Source of the DNA: Metallococcus carri | GTDB taxonomy: Bacteria; Actinomycetota; Actinomycetes; Actinomycetales; Dermatophilaceae | Assembly: GCF_011440275.1 (NCBI RefSeq) | Contig: NZ_JAAOIV010000003.1 | Coordinates: 248,001-312,000 of the forward strand | Direction: 5' to 3' | Length of the DNA stretch: 64,000 bases | In this document: one piece after another, positions 59,148 to 64,000 of the stretch | Position numbering within the stretch: position 1 is the stretch's first letter | How the letters are laid out: the number at the start of each line of letters is the position of its first letter | Translations under genes and position numbers: made by a program | The notes under the pieces: generated by a model | Seen by the model: only the letters and a program-made list of their open reading frames with translations | Database searches by the model: none | Told to the model about the DNA's origin: nothing

Positions 59148-60308
59148 ATGTCAGCGCGCGAAGTCATGGTCGGCGTCGGCGCCGGCGGGCTGGCGAGCGC
59201 CGACATGGTGCTCAACATCGGGCCGCAGCATCCGGCCACCCACGGCGTCCTGCGGTTGCGAATCACCTTGGACGGTGAGCGAATTCGCCGCGCCGAGCCG
59301 ATCGTCGGTTATATGCACCGGGGCGCGGAGAAGCTGTTCGAGGTGCGCGACTACCGGCAGATCATGGTGCTCGCCAACCGGCACGACTGGCTGTCGGCGT
59401 TCTCCAACGAGATCGGCGTCGCCCTGACGGTCGAGCGGATGCTCGGCATGGACGTGCCAGAGCGGGCGACCTGGACCCGCACCCTGCTCGCCGAACTCAA
59501 CCGGGTGCTCAACCACCTGATGTTCCTCGGGTCCTACCCGCTCGAGCTCGGCGCGATCACCCCGATCTTCTACTCCTTCCGCGAGCGCGAGGAACTGCAG
59601 GCGGTCATGGAGGAGATCTCCGGTGGCCGGATGCATTACATGTTCAGCCGGGTCGGCGGCCTGCGCGACGACTTGCCCGCCGGCTGGCTCGGCCGGGTCG
59701 CCGCCTCGATCGCGGCGGTCCGCCGCCGGCTGCCCGATCTGGAGTCACTGCTGGTCGGCAACGAGATCTTGCGCGCGCGCACCCGAGGTGTCGGCGTGCT
59801 CTCTCCCGAGCTCATCGAGGCGTATGGCGTGTCCGGGCCGATCGCTCGCGCCAGCGGCGTGGACGTCGACCTGCGCCGCGATCGTCCCTATCTGGCGTAT
59901 GCCGAGCTCTTCGCCCCGGGCGGCCCCGGCCGCGTCGTGGTGCGCTCGGCCGGTGACTGCCTCGCCCGGCTGGAGGTGCTGCTCGAGCAGGTGCACGTGA
60001 GCCTGGACCTGGCCCAGGCCTGCCTGGACCGGCTCGCCGCCCTGCCCGCTGGACCGGTCAACGTCAAGCTGCCCAAGGTGCTGAAGGTGCCGGAGGGCTG
60101 GGACTATGTCGCCACCGAGAATCCGTTGGGGTTCAACGGTTATTACCTGGTCTCGCGCGGCGACAAGACGCCGTGGCGGCTGAAGCTGCGCTCGGCGTCC
60201 TTCAACAATGTCGCGGTCCTCGGCGAGTTGCTGCCGGGCACCCTGATCGCCGACATGGTCGCGATCCTCGGCTCGATGTTCTTCGTCGTCGGCGATATCG
60301 ACAAGTAG
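59148..60308 (+). CDS. nuoD: NADH-quinone oxidoreductase subunit D (NuoD), orphan gene
   Basis: 386-residue 49-kDa subunit homologue: [54 protein letters not shown] and the quinone-site C-terminus ([18 protein letters not shown]). Quinone-pocket His residues (HPATHG) and the Arg-rich loops are kept. However no other nuo gene is adjacent, whereas nuoD is normally within a 13-14-gene operon. It may be a paralogue or part of a modified complex or a hydrogenase-like unit. ATG 59148 follows TAGACT by 7 nt. Confidence 0.92.
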   Translation: MSAREVMVGVGAGGLASADMVLNIGPQHPATHGVLRLRITLDGERIRRAEPIVGYMHRGAEKLFEVRDYRQIMVLANRHDWLSAFSNEIGVALTVERMLGMDVPERATWTRTLLAELNRVLNHLMFLGSYPLELGAITPIFYSFREREELQAVMEEISGGRMHYMFSRVGGLRDDLPAGWLGRVAASIAAVRRRLPDLESLLVGNEILRARTRGVGVLSPELIEAYGVSGPIARASGVDVDLRRDRPYLAYAELFAPGGPGRVVVRSAGDCLARLEVLLEQVHVSLDLAQACLDRLAALPAGPVNVKLPKVLKVPEGWDYVATENPLGFNGYYLVSRGDKTPWRLKLRSASFNNVAVLGELLPGTLIADMVAILGSMFFVVGDIDK

Positions 60309-60401
60309 CGCCCGACGCGCGCGAGAACTCGAGGTCCGCTCGTCGAGCGTCCTGTCGGGAAATAATGAGCTGCGTCACAGCCTGCGATCAGGAGACTCGC
60401 C

Positions 60402-61472
60402 ATGTCCGCTCGGACAGCATCCACGTCCCTCGCCAAACGCGCGCTGCGGTCCGCCCGTGGCCGCCTGATCCGTGGCAGCGACGCCCCCGCGAGCGCTCCG
60501 CATCCCTGGGTGCAGCCGATGCTCGATGTGACCCGTCCGCGCATGGAGCGGACCGCGTCGCTCGTCGTGGTCGCCGCCGGCGACTCGCCGATCGCGACCG
60601 CACTGATCGCCCACGGATACCAGGATGTCCGCGTCGTGGCCCCGGCCCGGCTGGCCGCGGTCGCCGCGGCGGCGCCGGATGACAGCATCAGCCTGGTCGT
60701 CACCGATCGGCCGCTCGACCTGACCGCCGAGCAGTGGGACGAGTTGATCCGCGCTGCGAGCGCGGTGGCCCAACCCGCGGGCGATTCGGCCGAGGCCTTG
60801 ACCTCGCGCGGGATGACGAGCTGGGACACCGCGGGCACCTCGTCGCGGGTGGAGATCTTCCGCCGGATGGACCGGCAGAGCACGCTGCACGCGTTCTGGC
60901 GTCAGCCGGCGCCCGTCGGCAATGTCCCGCAGACCTATATCGCGCAGGTCGGGCGCAGCAAGGCCCTGCACGAGTTGATCAAGGACCTGCCCAAGGACGC
61001 GCGCATCCTCGAGGTCGGCTGCAATGTCGGCCGCAACCTGGCCTATCTGCACGACCAGGGCTACCACAACCTGCAAGGCATCGAGATCAACCAGCACGCG
61101 GTCGACCTGCTGCGCGAGACCTACCCGCAGCTGGCGGACGTGCCGATCCACGTCGGCCCGGCGGGCGAGCAACTGCCGCTGCTGCCGGACGACAGCCTCG
61201 ACCTGGTCTTCACGATGGCGGTCATCGAGCACATCCACCCCGACGAGGCGCACATCTTCGATGAGATGGTGCGCACCTCCCGTGAGGTGCTGACCATCGA
61301 GCCCGACGGGCGGCTCACCCACCGGCAGTACCCGCACAATGTGCAGGAGATCTTCACCGGTCGCGGCCTGCGCCTGGTGCGGCAGGCGCGGATGTCACAG
61401 TTCCCCGAGTGGGGCGACGGTCGCTCCGGCATGCACGAGTTCGCGGCGCACCGCTTCACCCGGACTCAGTAG
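60402..61472 (+). CDS. Class I SAM-dependent methyltransferase
   Basis: 356 residues. The C-terminal half is a methyltransferase: RILEVGCNVGRNLAYL (motif I, about 204-219), GIEINQHAVDLLRE (motif II) and FTMAVIEHIHPDE (post-II). The N-terminal 150 residues are basic at the start and resemble another nucleotide-fold strand/helix region without clear motif. AGGAG lies 7 nt before the ATG. Acceptor unknown; glycan or lipid methylation is possible. Its end overlaps the DUF3180 gene by 7 bp, convergent. Confidence 0.85.
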   Translation: MSARTASTSLAKRALRSARGRLIRGSDAPASAPHPWVQPMLDVTRPRMERTASLVVVAAGDSPIATALIAHGYQDVRVVAPARLAAVAAAAPDDSISLVVTDRPLDLTAEQWDELIRAASAVAQPAGDSAEALTSRGMTSWDTAGTSSRVEIFRRMDRQSTLHAFWRQPAPVGNVPQTYIAQVGRSKALHELIKDLPKDARILEVGCNVGRNLAYLHDQGYHNLQGIEINQHAVDLLRETYPQLADVPIHVGPAGEQLPLLPDDSLDLVFTMAVIEHIHPDEAHIFDEMVRTSREVLTIEPDGRLTHRQYPHNVQEIFTGRGLRLVRQARMSQFPEWGDGRSGMHEFAAHRFTRTQ

Positions 61473-61954
61473 GTCCGCAGCGCGTCCGCGTCGTCGTCCT
61501 CGTCCTGGCCGTCCTCGTCGATCCGGCACCAGTGCTGGGTGAGCAGGCCGACGACCGACAGCGCGATCGCCGCCAGCGCGGCGACGCCGGAGACGAGCAG
61601 CATCGACCGGGCATGGTCGGAGTCCAGATGACGGGCGTCGACCGCCGCGTGTCCGGCATACCAACCAGCCATGATCGCGCCGACCCACGCGCAGGCCTGC
61701 CCGGCGACCAGGGTGCGGCGGGCGAGCTGCGGTGAGGGAATGCGCACCGACTCGTGCCGGCGATAGGCGCGGATCTGCCAGCCGCCGGCGAGCATCACCG
61801 CGGCCATCAGCACGAGCACGGCCACGGCAAACCACGACACATCCGGCATCGGGTGACCCCACGAGGTCCACAGCCGCAGGCCGCCGAAGGACAGCACGAA
61901 GGCGATCAGCCCGCCGAGCACGACGTGCTTGATCGCGACCCCGGTGTTTTTCAT
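61466..61954 (-). CDS. DUF3180 membrane protein
   Basis: 162 residues, four hydrophobic helices (about 10-28, 40-58, 85-101, 118-137) and a strongly acidic C-terminal tail (DEDGQDEDDD). It matches the DUF3180 family that follows folK in Actinobacteria (Rv3605c). ATG 61954 overlaps the folB-folK stop (ATGA). Role unknown. Confidence 0.88.
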   Translation of the reverse strand: MKNTGVAIKHVVLGGLIAFVLSFGGLRLWTSWGHPMPDVSWFAVAVLVLMAAVMLAGGWQIRAYRRHESVRIPSPQLARRTLVAGQACAWVGAIMAGWYAGHAAVDARHLDSDHARSMLLVSGVAALAAIALSVVGLLTQHWCRIDEDGQDEDDDADALRTY

Positions 61955-62832
61955 CGCCTCGCCTCCCGCACGCCATCGGTCCCGAGCTGCTCGAGTATGC
62001 CGACCACCGGGCGCACCTGGCCGTCCACGTCGCTCGCGTGCGCGCCGGGGTCGACGCGTGACCAGGGCTGCAGCACGAAGGCCCGCTCGGTCGCGCGCGG
62101 GTGGGGCAGCTGGAGGTCGCCGTCGACGGTCCACTCGGTGCCCTCGGCAGGATCGCCGAGCTGGATCAGGTCGAGGTCGAGTGTCCTTGCGCCCCAACGG
62201 ATTTCGCGCTCGCGGCGGAAGTAGGACTCGATCCGGTGCAGGTGTCGCAACAGCGTCCATGGCGCCAGCCGGGTGCGGCCGACGAGGACGGTGTTGAGAT
62301 AGTCCGGCTGCTCCGGGCCGCCGACCGGATCGGTCTCGACAAAGGGCGCGACGCCGATGATCGTCAGGCCGTCGACCTGGCCGAGCAGGCGGACCGCCGC
62401 CTCGATGGTGGCCTGCCGGTCACCGAGATTGGCCCCGGCCGCGATGACCACGGGGCGGTCCTGCGCCCGGTGCACCGTCACCGACGGGCCGCCGAGCGCC
62501 GCGTCGTGGAAGGGCACGCCGGCCGGGGCCTGTGGCTTGCGGATGGTGACCGTGGCGGCCTCGACCTCGCGGCGCTGCAGGCACATGGTGGCGATGCGCT
62601 CGGCGAGGTTCTCGATCAGGTCGACGGGTGCGCCGCGCAGGATCGCCTCCGCGGCCTGGGCGATCTCGGCATAGCTCACCGACCGCTGCAGGTCGTCGGT
62701 GGCGCCGGCCGGTTGCAGGTCGAGCTCGAGGTCGATATCGGCGAGGAACCGCTGGGGCGAGGTCTTCTCCTCGGGCAGCACGCCGTGGCAGGTGGTCACC
62801 TCCAGCCCGGTGATGCCGATGTGATCGCTCAT
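61951..62832 (-). CDS. folK: Fused dihydroneopterin aldolase / HPPK (FolB-FolK)
   Basis: 293 residues. FolB domain (about 1-122): HIGITGLEVTTCHGVLPEEK and NLAERIA. FolK domain (about 125-290): ANLGDR (VIAAGANLGDRQATIE), GPEQPDYLNTV, WGARTLDLDLI and LPHPRATERAFVL, covering the pterin and ATP sites. The fusion carries two successive steps of folate synthesis; in M. tuberculosis they are separate genes (Rv3606c, Rv3607c). Coupled to folP and DUF3180 by ATGA overlaps. Confidence 0.96.
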   Translation of the reverse strand: MSDHIGITGLEVTTCHGVLPEEKTSPQRFLADIDLELDLQPAGATDDLQRSVSYAEIAQAAEAILRGAPVDLIENLAERIATMCLQRREVEAATVTIRKPQAPAGVPFHDAALGGPSVTVHRAQDRPVVIAAGANLGDRQATIEAAVRLLGQVDGLTIIGVAPFVETDPVGGPEQPDYLNTVLVGRTRLAPWTLLRHLHRIESYFRREREIRWGARTLDLDLIQLGDPAEGTEWTVDGDLQLPHPRATERAFVLQPWSRVDPGAHASDVDGQVRPVVGILEQLGTDGVREARR

Positions 62833-63671
62833 CCGCGCCCCGCCTCTCGCACCCGGGCGATCACATCACAGGCCGCCCGGGTCGAGTGCACTTCGTGCAC
62901 CCGGATGCCCCAGACCTCCGCCTGGGCAAGCAACACACTCACCGCCGCGGTGGCCGCGTCGCGCTGGTCGGCCGGCACCACCGATCCGTCGACCGAACCG
63001 ACCGTGCCGAGGAAGGACTTGCGCGAGGCGCCGACCAGCAGGGGCTGGCCCAAGGCGGTGAAGGTGTCGATGGCGCCGAGCAGCGTCCAGTTCTGGGCGG
63101 CGGTCTTGGCGAAGCCGAGTCCCGGGTCCAGCACCAACTGGTCGGCAGCGATCCCGGCGGCCAACAGCGCGTCCCGACGGGACGCGAGCTCCCGGCATAC
63201 GTCCTGGACGACATCGTCGTAGTGGGTGCGCGACTGCATGTCCTTGCTGTGGCCGCGCCAGTGCATCGCGACGAAGGGCACACCGGCGGCGGCGACCGTG
63301 GCCGCCATCGCCTCATCGGCCAGGCCACCGCTCACATCGTTGACGATCGCGGCACCGGCCTCCAGCGCGGCGGTCGCGACCTGCGCGCGCATCGTGTCGA
63401 CCGAGACGACCGCGCCGAGAGCGGCCAGCCCGCGCACGACGGGGACGACCCGATCGATCTCCTCCTGCGGGGCCGGGCGGGACGCACCGGGGCGGGTGGA
63501 TTCGCCGCCGATGTCGAGCAGGTCGGCGCCCTCCTGCAGCAGGGCGAGCCCGTGCTCGATGGCGGATGCCGGGTCCAGCCAGCGCCCGCCATCGGAGAAG
63601 GAATCCGGCGTGACATTGACGACGCCCATGACGAGCGGCCGATCCCCCGGTCGCTGCGGCAAGCGGCTCAT
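62829..63671 (-). CDS. folP: Dihydropteroate synthase (FolP)
   Basis: TIM-barrel enzyme joining pterin pyrophosphate and p-aminobenzoate, the sulfonamide target. 280 residues: [14 protein letters not shown] (about 18-31), [25 protein letters not shown] and [10 protein letters not shown] are intact. ATG 63671 gives the family N-terminus and overlaps the folE stop (ATGA); the longer frame lies inside folE. Confidence 0.97.
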   Translation of the reverse strand: MSRLPQRPGDRPLVMGVVNVTPDSFSDGGRWLDPASAIEHGLALLQEGADLLDIGGESTRPGASRPAPQEEIDRVVPVVRGLAALGAVVSVDTMRAQVATAALEAGAAIVNDVSGGLADEAMAATVAAAGVPFVAMHWRGHSKDMQSRTHYDDVVQDVCRELASRRDALLAAGIAADQLVLDPGLGFAKTAAQNWTLLGAIDTFTALGQPLLVGASRKSFLGTVGSVDGSVVPADQRDAATAAVSVLLAQAEVWGIRVHEVHSTRAACDVIARVREAGRG

Positions 63672-64000
63672 GCGTGCCGTCGGCCGATCATCAAGCTGGT
63701 GGTCTCGGCGCGGGTGGCCGGGTCGCGCAGCTGGCCGCGGACCGCTGAGGTCACGGTGGTCGCGCCGGGTTTGCGCACGCCGCGCATCGACATGCACAGG
63801 TGCTCGCACTCCACGACGACCAGCACGCCCTGCGCCCGCAGGTGGGTGACCAGAGCGTCGGCGATCTGGGTGGTGAGCCGTTCTTGCACCTGCGGCCGCT
63901 TGGCGAAGACGTCCACGAGGCGGGCGATCTTGGACAGCCCGGTGACCCGGCCGTCGCGGGCCGGGATGTAGGCGACATGGGCCACGCCGTGGAAGGGCAC
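63668..64000 (-). CDS. folE: GTP cyclohydrolase I (FolE), C-terminal part
   Basis: The C-terminal 110 residues of FolE run off the window edge. Seen: [34 protein letters not shown], zinc/active-site [10 protein letters not shown] (Cys-His...Cys) and SAVRG. The first enzyme of the pterin branch, opening the folE-folP-folB/K-DUF3180 operon. The N-terminus is outside the window. Confidence 0.96.
   Translation of the reverse strand: MPFHGVAHVAYIPARDGRVTGLSKIARLVDVFAKRPQVQERLTTQIADALVTHLRAQGVLVVVECEHLCMSMRGVRKPGATTVTSAVRGQLRDPATRAETTSLMIGRRHA

Noticed and set aside
1-64000. tRNA or rRNA genes
   Set aside because: I saw no cloverleaf-like sequence with TTCRA and CCA-proximal stem in any intergenic gap; this was by eye, so a tRNA scan would be decisive.

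Overview
The window is high-GC actinobacterial chromosome. Evidence: GTG and ATG starts in similar numbers, ATGA/GTGA overlaps throughout, and Actinobacteria-specific genes (lsr2, ribosomal protein bS22, split NHEJ ligase genes, Rex-controlled haem operon, menaquinone genes). My guess is a Dermacoccaceae/Intrasporangiaceae-like micrococcal lineage; that is inference only. From memory, gene order matches two separate blocks of the Mycobacterium tuberculosis chromosome: positions about 0.7-35.3 kb resemble Rv0495c-Rv0553 (plus unrelated inserts), and 35.4-64 kb resembles Rv3585-Rv3609c.

Layout. 1-218: 3' end of an unknown gene, then a strong terminator and a nine-copy 51-bp repeat array (277-712). 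719-8006: menaquinone genes menB, menC, menE and menA with two acyltransferase/SDR-type neighbours. 8596-14768 (minus): hemL, a histidine phosphatase and cytochrome c maturation (TlpA-CcdA-ResB-CcsB), almost all translationally coupled. 14807-15908: divergent marR/yceI. 15937-21491 (minus): rex-hemA-hemC-hemD-hemB. 21674-34492: a multidrug-type MFS gene facing a long minus-strand series (ppx, TIM-barrel protein, ATP-grasp/alpha-E/transglutaminase-like trio, proline dehydrogenase, proC, GNAT, acuC, HTH regulator, bS22, epimerase, acyltransferase, glutaredoxin). 34523-41274: Cys-rich protein, radA, a DUF222-HNH element with its repeat-filled upstream region, disA and mutY. 41271-46467: gntK, an ABC-2 exporter interrupted by a secreted PNGase A-type gene, and an alkyltransferase-like protein. 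46464-50842: argA, clpC, HprK-like/PqqD-like protein. 50853-54379: LMW phosphatase, Ku, ligase, LigD-type polymerase, lsr2. 54454-58209: small membrane protein, AlkA-like glycosylase, panC, DUF2520 protein, MidA-type methyltransferase. 58199-61472: membrane-anchored protein, orphan nuoD, methyltransferase. 61466-64000 (minus): folE (partial), folP, folB-folK fusion, DUF3180.

How it fits together. Most of the left half is respiratory chain assembly: quinone (men), haem (hem) and haem attachment to cytochrome c (resB/ccsB), with Rex linking haem synthesis to NADH/NAD+ state through an operator I can see over its promoter. The right half is DNA repair and second messenger (radA, disA, mutY, Ku/ligase/polymerase, AlkA-like, ATL), proteostasis (clpC) and folate/pantothenate synthesis.

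Most unusual signals: (1) an 8-bp word GTATGCCG/CGGCATAC about once per kb in both orientations and all three reading frames, forcing rare codons; (2) TAnnnT -10 boxes placed 6-8 nt before the start codon of about 18 genes, implying pervasive leaderless transcription, with two compact bidirectional cases; (3) a PNGase A-type gene inside an ABC exporter operon whose second permease appears to start with CTG; (4) a transglutaminase-fold protein lacking catalytic Cys and His; (5) an HprK-like/PqqD-like fusion; (6) several families of small intergenic repeats.
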